Shown piece after piece: positions 20,001 through 27,348 of a stretch of DNA of 64,000 bases. The notes below the pieces were generated by a model that saw nothing but the letters and a program-made list of their open reading frames with translations, did no database searches and was not told the DNA's origin. This DNA comes from Nothophaeocryptopus gaeumannii (Eukaryota; Ascomycota; Dothideomycetes; Mycosphaerellales; Mycosphaerellaceae). The stretch is taken from the NCBI GenBank assembly GCA_031771865.1, contig JASISA010000041.1, positions 930,001-994,000 of the forward strand. Direction: 5' to 3'. The translations under genes were made by a program, and so were the position numbers. How positions within the stretch are numbered: the first letter of the stretch is position 1; every line of letters begins with the position of its first letter.

Positions 20001-21310
20001 CCACTGGCGTTCGTCGCCTGATGATGTACAAACTTGGTGACTGGCCTGTTTACTCCCTTCTGCTTGCTCTCGGACAAATTTTGGCAGCCAACTCGTACCA
20101 GATCACGCTCATCAGTGGCCAAGTCGGTCAGACCGCCGGACAACTCTACGCCATTGCCTGCATCTATCTTGCCACAACCCTGATCTGGTGGTTCATGTTC
20201 AGACGTCTTGCTGCCCTGTGGGTGCTGACTCTGCCTTGGCTTTTCTACGGCTCGGCTTTCTTTCTGCTCGCACTCGCACCGTACGGCTCATCTGAGCTTG
20301 CGCGAGGCTGGGTACAAAACGTTGCGACTGGCATGTACGCTGTTGCGTCAGCCTCGGGATCGCTCTTCTTCGCGCAGAACTTTGGCTCGTTAGGATCAGC
20401 ACCCGTCAAGGACTGGGCGTTCCGAGCTTGCGCGATTCAAGGGACGCAACAGCTTTACGTTGTTGGCATGTGGGCATGGGGTAACAAACTTACCAACCAG
20501 AACGCGAACGGAGAGACTACATCACTCGGCACCAAGATGACCGCCATCGGAATTCCCATTGCGATCCTGCTATGGGCAGTCGGCTTCGTACTCTTCTTCG
20601 GACTTCCAGACTTCTATCGACAGAAGCCCGGTGCAGTGCCCGACTTTTACTCCTCCATCTTTCGCCGGAGGATCATCGTCTGGTTCCTCGTGGCTGTCTT
20701 CATCCAGAACATCTTCCTGTCTGCCCCATACGGCCGCAACTGGTCGTACCTTTGGAGCTCCAAGCATGCTCCCGGTTGGGCGATCTTCCTCCTGATCCTG
20801 CTCTTCTTTGTTGTTGTATGGGCTGGCGTTCTATTCCTGTTCGGTCACCTCTCTACCACACATAGCTGGATCATTCCAATCTTCGCTATCGGTCTCGGCG
20901 CTCCACGATGGTGCCAGATTCTCTGGTCCAACTCTAACATTGGTCAATACCTGCCATGGGCCGGCGGTCCAATCGCGTCTGCAATCCTAGGGCGATCTCT
21001 TTGGCTATGGCTCGGTCTTCTGGACTCCATCCAAGGCATAGGGTTCGGCATGATTCTCTTGCAGACAATGGTCCGCTTCCACTGCTCCTTCGTCCTCATG
21101 GCTGGGCAGGTCGTCGGCGCTATCGCGACTATCATCGCCCGCGCTGACGGACTGAACAGCACTGGCCCTGGTGCTACATTCCCTGATTTTGCCGGAGGCT
21201 GGGCAGATGGGCTTTCACAGCCATGGTTCTGGATTTGCCTCATTTTCCAACTTGGTATCTGCGTTGGCTTCTTCACCTTCTTCCGCAAGGAACAACTCAC
21301 GAAGCCATAA
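14093..21310 (+). CDS. Cell-wall alpha-1,3-glucan synthase
   Basis: A single uninterrupted frame of 2,405 residues, the usual size of fungal Ags/Mok proteins. A cleavable signal (MFRTCLVTLASLAAIASA) leads into an extracellular GH13 domain: SMINLPWEADGYSPTDH, DGFRIDKAM near residue 310, GEIVNG near 346 and SNHDVLRW near 456. A transmembrane helix lies near 1086-1110. Next is the cytosolic glycogen-synthase-like GT5 domain, starting about 1181, with KIKIGGLGVMAQLMGK (KxGGL, ADP/UDP-glucose site), HINDYHGTVAPL and SRDEPFGLVAVEFGRKGALGVG near 1564 (the E...E retaining-transferase motif). A Ser/Arg-rich linker (about 1680-1860) follows, and then a C-terminal block of about ten helices from about 1976 that probably exports the chain. 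The frame also opens at a TTG (14078), but the ATG at 14093 is the start because the signal peptide follows directly. The enzyme makes alpha-1,3-glucan with short alpha-1,4 primers; the divergent GH13 neighbour fits that step. Confidence 0.97.
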   Translation: MFRTCLVTLASLAAIASASYYDPAEEEWNLNANTNPDATALEYSVPDWPSDFSHQASPDNWRFPFYSFFLDRFVNGDPTNDNANGTTWEQDPRQTQLRHGGDIKGLQDSLDYLHGLGIRGLYLVGSSMINLPWEADGYSPTDHTILDHHLGNIAQWRAAIQAIHDKGMYVILDNTMATMSNLFGFEGYYNSSADFSFTENKMSYVGTNRYRDFYISNDFHDVCPYSYPRFWDQGGNQIIDNNTNAMVGCMDSEFDQFGDVGAFGVYPEWQKQLSRFNGVQDRLREWRPQVLDKINHFSCLMIKGLDIDGFRIDKAMQVTVDAQGNWSHFQRECAQSVGKNNFFIPGEIVNGNADASVYLGRGKEPSMAVYNITKAMTSNDSTYIRDDGHQALDAGAFHYSTYRAFMRFLGLDGDLLAANDAPVNFADQWATFVRTNDMHNAMTGEFDPRHMYGVSNHDVLRWPGLTNGTERQLLGDFIISLLMPGIPLVSWGEEQAFYVLDNTATNYVYGRQPMSSAQAWQMHGCHKVGNVNLNNWPVNSSLTGCQDDGVSLDHRDTTHPVYTVLKQMFEMRNRYPVLQDGFAVRQLSSQTFNYTLPGSFGVPTETGLWSVYRGRVEGIQDFEGEGMFGNQGIWLLYSNYNDSKEYESDCSSDNAIISPFDSNTTVKNMFYPFDEWTLEESSVQLGIEGSDSANGCLPQLNMTTYGWKAFVPIANWTAPSPVITAFSPGHDARILSNVIDGEASTLEVELRFSDLMDCDSLKNALSINSTAEGSHVGSIDTNNIDCKTIDPQFEAYYYGPSPSIWRARFNLTNLYDGVHRISVNNVTSQAKTTFTNSIDHYMFRIGKETNPIVFPIVANYSTSLLYKDTSAEKREVSITSSGLMINHKAPGADKWRYSMSFGAVWSDWYDYTPGNASLPSQTWSGKGYNKWTGDHVQVQYWSRLAGSSDHVVEGDLVGTTTIPRRFPHLFLHGSYNQYGYDAGLPNTMDQLDNGTWYFDFMDEWPTQFQINVWGMASDGSPDVSFAFGDVDNDTVLDRISPVSLQPAVVNITDLGPQSPYLAWRILFNDGDLRYYLVPAGNRYTQLILWILLALIPVGTAVTGVWAYMHFFYGVKFNQIGLSEKKSILPVAAISRVFRREKVDEKDSELDAPIPPTTGSSPDLAAGVALGFSGAGAVMESKRRTVLIATMEYDISDWNIKIKIGGLGVMAQLMGKNLEHQDLIWVVPCAGGIDYPVDTPGIPIDVTILGRTYEVQVQYHKLNNITYVLLDAPVFRRQTSKDPYPARMDDLDSAIYYSAWNQCIAEAMRRFPIDLYHINDYHGTVAPLYLLPDTIPCCLSLHNAEFQGLWPMRNPREVEEICSVFNLPQTVVQRYVQFGEVFNLLHAGASILRIHQKGFGAVGVSKKYGKRSWARYPIFWGLRKIGALPNPDPSDVAEWDKKLADPDDIQIDQVFESGRANLKRQAQEWAGLEQRADADLFVFVGRWSMQKGIDLIADVFPAILEQYEHVQLLCIGPTIDLYGKFAALKLDKMMAKYPGRVYSKPEFTALPPFIFSGAEFALIPSRDEPFGLVAVEFGRKGALGVGSRVGGLGQMPGWWYTIESSTTKHQMHQFKMAIAGALKSDYDTRALMRARSAKQRFPVAQWKEDLEILQGTAIKVHKKRMEHITAKRMGLEDKSGTSSGWNTPGWMTPRSGWGTPSGSRPNTRPSSPNRSGTSTPSVSRQGSLSLGMRHGPGHSPPQSVRSQQSNSSTSISRRNSIDEQEPRRRLSNIQDEEYISQETAEKSKRRSQLVGVNDLNYSLRDGTLQHQPTPPDQVHNPYYAPGTALSPETPANQQHFSFLARPHTPVRQDSPSIPQTPLSMEKVMDEKKNQPQDLMPFFTDPTGLYFKTFDKKLDALSGKNSESALCIEEYLEKSEKQWFNRLHEAKMSRSNTPTASRAVTPAGSIYEGMDTDESLGQFLLPVNYQAPTGVRRLMMYKLGDWPVYSLLLALGQILAANSYQITLISGQVGQTAGQLYAIACIYLATTLIWWFMFRRLAALWVLTLPWLFYGSAFFLLALAPYGSSELARGWVQNVATGMYAVASASGSLFFAQNFGSLGSAPVKDWAFRACAIQGTQQLYVVGMWAWGNKLTNQNANGETTSLGTKMTAIGIPIAILLWAVGFVLFFGLPDFYRQKPGAVPDFYSSIFRRRIIVWFLVAVFIQNIFLSAPYGRNWSYLWSSKHAPGWAIFLLILLFFVVVWAGVLFLFGHLSTTHSWIIPIFAIGLGAPRWCQILWSNSNIGQYLPWAGGPIASAILGRSLWLWLGLLDSIQGIGFGMILLQTMVRFHCSFVLMAGQVVGAIATIIARADGLNSTGPGATFPDFAGGWADGLSQPWFWICLIFQLGICVGFFTFFRKEQLTKP

Positions 21311-22173
21311 ACGACGTTGACGACACGAACCTTCGATTCTTGGTGTACAACCTTTTCTGTACAGGCTACTGGAAAGAGGACAGTGGCATTTTGATTGGTG
21401 GATGCATGAAGTCAATGATGTTGATGGCGTTTTTGAACGTGATTTCGTGGCTTTCTGTGTGGTTTTCCAGCAAGCGTAGCATCGTCATTCACTTGTTTTG
21501 AAGCTCACGACTTGCATTTGGGCGGTGAGCTTTTGGGAAAGACATTTGTGCAACAGCAGCAGCAGCAGCAGAAGAAGCAGCAGCGAGGAAAGAGACTGCA
21601 TTTAATCTGCATATACCCGAGTGACTATAGAGACTACATAAATATAGTAGACGAGAGATCGAAGTGCTCGGCTCTCGAATGCAAACCCTGCCTTTGAACA
21701 CTTTGCTGCATACAATTTCATTGTCCAATACCGTGGTGCGTGGTGCGTGCCTGTTCATAATCCGCCATGCATTGTCGAAGCCTGAGGCCATTAGATCTAT
21801 GCACGGACGCGGGTCTTTGCCACGAGGCCGACGAGGATGATACGAGGATACGATGATACGATGCTTCCTCTGCCGAACCATACGAAGTACAATTCAGACA
21901 ATTTGCAATTCTTGGATAGGAACAGCGGATCGGCTGCATCTGTATCTGAGACTACGGCAAGTACACGAATCTGGTTCCGGACGTTTGAGGAAGGGACAAG
22001 AGACAAGAGACTGCTGATCCGGGTGGCTCCTTCCACGCGTGAAATTACTTAGCCGTACCTCCCATCAACACCCGCCAAGCCCAGCCTCCTGCAGCTGCAG
22101 GCCTCTCCAGAGAGACAACCCTTCAAGCCACCAGCAACATCGAGCGGCAGTCGGCGGACAACTGGTGCACGTG
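21311..22173. other. Intergenic: 3' flank of glucan synthase and promoter of ERG27
   Basis: No gene seen. It holds a CAG-type microsatellite (21551-21584). A CACGTG hexamer lies directly before the ERG27 ATG (22168-22173), where it may simply be leader sequence. Confidence 0.5.
21551..21584 (+). repeat. CAG/CAA/GAA trinucleotide microsatellite
   Basis: Eleven trinucleotide units, mostly CAG with one CAA and two GAA interruptions, lie about 240 bp beyond the glucan synthase stop codon, probably in or just past its 3' UTR. Likely length-polymorphic between strains. Confidence 0.85.
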
Positions 22174-23592
22174 ATGGATGTGCCGTCTCAAGAAGTGAGG
22201 GACGAGAAGACTACTTTTACTGTTCTGGTGACTGGAGCGAATAGGTTCGTTCGTCTTTTCCGATCCGAACGGGATACACAGACGGGACATATCTCGACTG
22301 CTATGATTTTTTATGTCTACTAAATTCTTATATACAGCGGTCTCGGCTTTGCGCTCTGCTGTCGTCTCATAGACGAGTTCCTCTTCACTCGACCACAAAG
22401 CCAAACACTCCATCTCCTCTTCTCTACCCGTCATGTCCGGAAAAGCGACGACACCCTCAAACGACTGAATGAGCATCTCCAGAAGACTCTTCGAGAAGCC
22501 AATGGCAAGACATTAGGAATCAGCCTCTTACTCGAAGCGCGGGTGAAGCTCGAAGGTGTTCGGTGCGATTTGCTGAGACTGCAGACCGTCAAGGCTCTGG
22601 CAGAGCAACTTCTTCGACGGGGAGAGCGTATCGATGCTCTTGTCTGCAATGCGGGTGTTGCTGGGTGGCTAGGACTTAATTGGCCCAAGGCGATTTGGAC
22701 GGTGCTGACGGATACGGTGCATGCGACTACTTATCCGCTGTTCATGAAATGTGATGTGGGCGCTGTCGCGAAACCGCAAATTGAGGGGACAAAGGTCAAT
22801 GGGTTATCTGGAGGCAAGGATTCGGGACCGGAGCCGAAGCTGGGTCAGGTCTTCACTGCGAATGTCTTTGGACATTATCTGCTGGCGCATTGGCTGAGTC
22901 CGCTCATGCACGGCGATACAAGAATCATCTGGATCTCCAGCACGAGCGCAGTGGCGGACATGTTCGACATCAACGATCTCCAAGGTCTTAAATCACTCAC
23001 TGCCTACGAACACTCGAAACGACTGACCGACTACCTCGTCCTCTCTTCACAGCTTCCTGCAACGAGACCATACGTAGACTCCTTCCTCCCCGCACCACGA
23101 GACTCCGAAAGACCAAAAATGATCGTCACCCATCCAGGCGTAATCGGAACCTCCATCGCCGGCCTGCACTGGTTCATCGCGCTCTTCATGATCGCAGGCT
23201 TCTACATTTCCCGCTGGCTAGGCTCACCCTGGCATCTCATACAACCCTACAAAGGAGCAGTAAGCGCAGCATTCGCCGTTCTCGCACCTCAAGTCGCCGA
23301 GCAAGAAGCCCGTGAAGGGAAAGGGAAATGGGCCTCCGCATGCAATTCTAACGGTGATGAGAGGGTTGGGAGGACGCAGGTTGATGGATGGGGGTATACT
23401 GGCAAAGTTGGGGAGATTCCGCCGGGGAGTATTACAAAAGGGTTATTTCGGGGGAGGAAGGATGTTACGAAAGAGAGGACGGAAGAGTTTGAAGAGGAGG
23501 GGAGGAGGATTTGGAAGGAGATGGAGGAGATGAGAACGGAGTGGGAGGTGAGACTGGGACCTATTGGTCAGAGGGCTTCTATTGATGTTTAA
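22174..23592 (+). CDS. ERG27: 3-keto-steroid reductase (ergosterol C-4 demethylation)
   Basis: Two exons (22174-22244 and 22338-23592) joined across a 93-bp intron (GTTCGT...TATACAG) give 441 residues. The splice restores the Rossmann dinucleotide loop TGANSGLG, whose first half is in exon 1 and second half in exon 2, so this junction is well supported. It is a short-chain dehydrogenase: CNAGVAG, then ISSTSAVAD with the catalytic Ser, and AYEHSKRLTDY with the Tyr-x3-Lys pair. HPGVIGTSIAG and a hydrophobic stretch (HWFIALFMIAGFYISRWLG) match Erg27, which reduces the 3-keto group after C-4 decarboxylation at the ER or lipid droplet and also stabilises Erg7 in yeast. It converges on the histidine acid phosphatase gene downstream. 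Confidence 0.9.
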
Positions 23593-24175
23593 TATGGTGA
23601 AGGCGAGAGAAGCTTGATGGAGGAAAGAGCTAGCAAGCACCTGCTGCATCAGGCAATATTGCTGCGACAACCAGAGACGTCAAGCTTGAGTGCAGGAATA
23701 AAGGGCGGAACTTCACTTCCGCAGTCAGCCGTTTCCTGTACCATACCGTGGCACAGTCTCGTGGTATACAAATACCAAAAAGGCCAGCGAATACGCTGCA
23801 AAGCTCGACACATGCGGGCTGACTAGGCTTTTCTTGTGCTGCAAAATCGTCCATCAGGATACAACTAGATACCTCACAAGCGTGCTGCGCCACCTAAACC
23901 CATCCATAGTTGTAATGCATGTCTAGATCAGCGCCGATCGAAGCTCGTGCGAAATAACAATCAGCAAACCACCCCAAAGAAGATCACCGACAAGGAAACT
24001 CTCTGTTATAGGTACCCGTGCGCGTCTATACATGCATTCCACATTATGGGGTATACTATAAGCTCACTATGTACAAGATATACCCACATCATCTCATCTC
24101 GTCATCACCAGAGCCTCATGTATCAGGCGTGCACGCGGTGAACTGATGCGAACTGCCCACCTCCCCCGAAGACTC
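23593..24175. other. Convergent 3' intergenic region
   Basis: This region lies between two genes that end facing each other. No open frame is convincing and I see no RNA gene. It probably contains both 3' UTRs. Confidence 0.5.
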
Positions 24176-26188
24176 TTACGCGTACCCAATCTGCCCATTC
24201 CTACAAACCGTACCAGGAGCAACAGGCTGCCAAACAACTTGTCCAAAATTACACAATCCAAATTGCTTCTCGCCATTACAAACCACAGCTCCATTCTGCG
24301 AGCATGTCGCCTTGCCGGCTGTAGTAGAGCCAGCGGGTCTGCTGCTACCGGTCGCCGTAGCAGAAGAAGAGGCGGACGATGAGCCGTTATACTGAGCAAG
24401 AGGTACACCATTCGTAATGGTACCGTATGGCACAGCTGGGTACTTGCCATTACAGCTGTAGTTGTACATGGCCTCGTTCAGTTTGGTCGCTTGAGATTCG
24501 AAGAAAGCGGTAAGTTCACACCAGCCGTCGTCACGCTGACCGCATTGTGGCAAGCTCCAGCCGAGAGGAATAGTGCGCTGGTTGAGGATGAAGTGGATGT
24601 ATCGGGTGACGCCACCCTTGTCGTATTTGTCGCCGTTCTTGCGGTTGCCATTGAGGGGCTGGGGTGTTTCGATGATTTCCATGTCGAGGCGGGCACCGAA
24701 GGGCTCCATGCGGGAGACGACGAGATACCGGTCACGCACGATGTGGTCGGCTGGGAGGAGAGGGGCGAATTGGGTGAGGCCGAATGCGGTCAAGATTGCA
24801 GCTGTGATCGATGTCAGTCTGATGGCGTCTGATGACGTACTTTGTTTGACTTACCAATGTTTGTGTCGTGAGAAAAATCGAAGTTCAACGACTGGCCAAG
24901 TGGAAAAGTGTTGGTGTTGTTGTCAAGGGTAACGTTGATCTGAGCAACAGGCTGTGTGATCAAGTGCCCTTGCAGACGAGACATGATCTCATACACGTAG
25001 CCAATACCGACAGCACGACCGGTTGGAGACTGGAACATGTTGTTACCAGCAAAGTTGATGTCAACAGAGTACTCATAGCCTTCCCACTCCTCGTAAGTGA
25101 ACAGACCACAGAAGGCGGAGTATCCCAGAGCGACGGTCTCGTAGGCACAGAGCGACTGGGCATTGTAGGCATCGGTGGTCGACCAATTGAAAGCTGGTCC
25201 GTACGAGTTCAAACGCTTGGTGGCATCTGCAAGATAGATGTTGTACCACTGCTTGGTGGCGTTGGTACCGCCTTGGTTCACATAGGTGTTCGAGTTGTTG
25301 CAGTTGTAGTAGCCAGCAAGCGTGTTGTTGTAGATACCGGTCAAGTTCTCACGCGCCAATACAAGTGTTGCGTTTTCGGTCCACTTCAAGCCAAAGAAAC
25401 CAGCCAAGAAGTACTCCGCAGACTGCAGCATGCGGTCCTGGGTGGTGGAGCGAGCAATGAGCTTGGTGCCGTTGTTTGGGAAGAGGTGTCCGTACATGAT
25501 CTGGTGAAGAGTTCCAGAGTCGAACAGCTCCTGCTTGCCAATTGGGACCAGGATCTCAGCACCGAGCTTGAAGGTCCAGCCGTTCAAGAAGTCGAGAGGG
25601 CCGGTGAAATGGACGTTGCCAGAGATGCCGGTCGTGTAGTTCTTGATCTTGTCCGCGAGGGTGAAGGATCCAGAACCAAGGGTTGGATAACGCGATCCAT
25701 GCCGAGACAGCATGTGAAGCTGCTTGATTGAGGCATTCTTTGGCAGAGTGTACTCGCTCACTCCGAAACCGACTGGATTAGGGAAGTAGTGGGAGAGCTG
25801 GCCGTGCAGCTGGAAGATGTTGCTGTTGTTGGTGTTGCCAACAATGGGCACTTGCGTCTCCAAAGGGCTGTTTGGGATGTAGGTCTAATCACTTCAATCA
25901 GTCTCTTGTTTCTGCAGCCTCGGACAATTTGAGCTTACGGTGCCGGTGAATGGCGCTGGGTTGCTCTGCGCGAGGAAGGCAGGCTCGCCGGTTGGAGTGG
26001 GCCCTTTCTGCTGTTAGCATTGGATGTTTCTAAAGCTATTCGATTGGCCTACCTGGGAGCAACTCCGGCTCAGTCACATAGTAGTCCGGAATGTTTGACG
26101 AAGCCGGGCTCGCCTGCTTCCTCACAATGGGCTCCGCACCCACCAATGTCGCCGCCGCGGCAGCCAAGACATAGCTCTTGTACATCAT
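24176..26188 (-). CDS. Secreted histidine acid phosphatase (phytase type) with Cys-rich C-terminal module
   Basis: Four exons: 26188-26053, 26003-25939, 25884-24855 and 24801-24176, with introns of 49, 54 and 53 bp, giving about 618 residues. The signal peptide is MMYKSYVLAAAAATLVGA. The catalytic motif SRHGSRYPT (His129) matches RHGxRxP, and SHDTNI (His406-Asp407) supplies the proton-donor HD; exon 3 ends inside it and exon 4 continues AAILTAFG. Many NxS/T sites are present. Family enzymes release phosphate from phytate and other esters outside the cell. After the catalytic domain comes a Ser/Thr/Ala linker and a C-terminal module (CSQNGAVVCNG, FGLCNFG, GTVCRNGQIG) with spaced Cys that resembles small fungal binding modules; phytases of about 465 residues lack it. 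An upstream in-frame Met would add a possible membrane anchor, but the signal-peptide start is preferred. Two CACGTG sites lie upstream. Confidence 0.88.
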
Positions 26189-26610
26189 GATGAACTGCAG
26201 CACAACGAGCACAAACACAATGATCTGTACAACGAACAAGATCTTCTGCCTCAATCTCCGGGGAGAAGTTTCAGGTACGGCTGCAGAAGCCGAGTGTGGC
26301 CTTCCCGGGATCTTTGTAGGCACATGGCCCGCAGGCTTGACCTCGTCATCGTACCGCGGGCAGGCCAGATCCTCCAACAGCTCCGTCGCTCCAGGCCCGC
26401 CGCCCATGGCGCAACTCGAAGTGGAAGCCGTGCAACACAACATACACAGCCGTGAACAACAAAGAAGTCGGATCCGATGGGCGTAAGCGATGCCGTGCTT
26501 GGGTGTAGCTTGGAGCTTGGTGGAAGCTGCCCGGATTCTTCGATGCAGGTCCGACGTCGACACGGCTCTACCCGCAGCTTGATCGCGGCAATCACAAGCC
26601 CCCGTCCCGC

Positions 26611-26616
26611 CACGTG
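26611..26616. promoter_or_regulatory. CACGTG E-box upstream of histidine acid phosphatase
   Basis: CACGTG lies 423 bp before the proposed ATG at 26188. This hexamer is the core site of Pho4 in yeast and NUC-1 in Neurospora, the phosphate-starvation regulators. It also fits other bHLH factors. Confidence 0.45.
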
Positions 26617-26859
26617 CTCCCCGATCCACTCCAACCCCCAGACACCACGTTGTTGGAGATGCTGGAGATGCGGCTTCGAGAGGCGCAAAGCCAGTGAGGT
26701 CACCTTTCCAGGCCGCGTATTAGTAGTAGTTCAAGCAAGTACTATACCATGCGTGGCCGTCGATGCGAAGCTTCCCCTCCAAGACCAGACAAGCTCGTAC
26801 AAGCCTTTTCTCACTTAGCCTGCCATGGCCACCAGTTCAGTCGACGCAGACTGACGCCA

Positions 26860-26865
26860 CACGTG
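26860..26865. promoter_or_regulatory. CACGTG E-box in a longer palindrome, upstream of histidine acid phosphatase
   Basis: CACGTG is embedded in the 12-bp palindrome CCACACGTGTGG, 672 bp before the proposed start at 26188. It is the second such site in this promoter. Confidence 0.4.
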
Positions 26866-27348
26866 TGGTATGCAACGAATGATTGTGTCTGTCTGCTTCA
26901 CGGTGCTACATACAAAAGGCCTCAGCCAGTCTTCTTGTGACGGTGTGCTTTGCGTCCGGCGGACATGCTCGCTTCTATTTTCCCAGCATTCTGTTCCTGC
27001 ATTGGAGCCGCACTGCTCACAGTGTCTGCTTGTTCAACGTGCCATGATCAGTGTGCCGCCTCCGGCTGGGCGAATAGGAAATGTCTTGATGAGGAAGCTG
27101 CGCTCTGAACGTAATGCAACGCCAAAGGGAATATTCTTCATTGTAGACGTTTAGTAGAAGGAATCTTTGCGATGCTCAAGATGCATGCTTGCGATAGTAT
27201 TACAATCATGACTAGTATACAGCACAAAGCGGTCGTCATCAGGTAGTGAATCGTCAATTCGTAAAAGTCCCCGTGCCTTACGGCCCTCTTTAAGAACGTC
27301 AGCGATTCGTGTGAAATAGCAATACCATAAGTGTCATCAAAGGTTCAT

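Larger units (their letters stand above)
26189..27348. other. Upstream region of histidine acid phosphatase; 3' flank of centrosomin-motif gene
   Basis: No separate gene is recognised. A minus-strand frame continuous with exon 1 of the phosphatase runs up to 26629 and could encode a longer N-terminus with a hydrophobic segment (ILFVVQIIVFVLVVLQF). Two CACGTG sites are listed separately. Confidence 0.45.
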
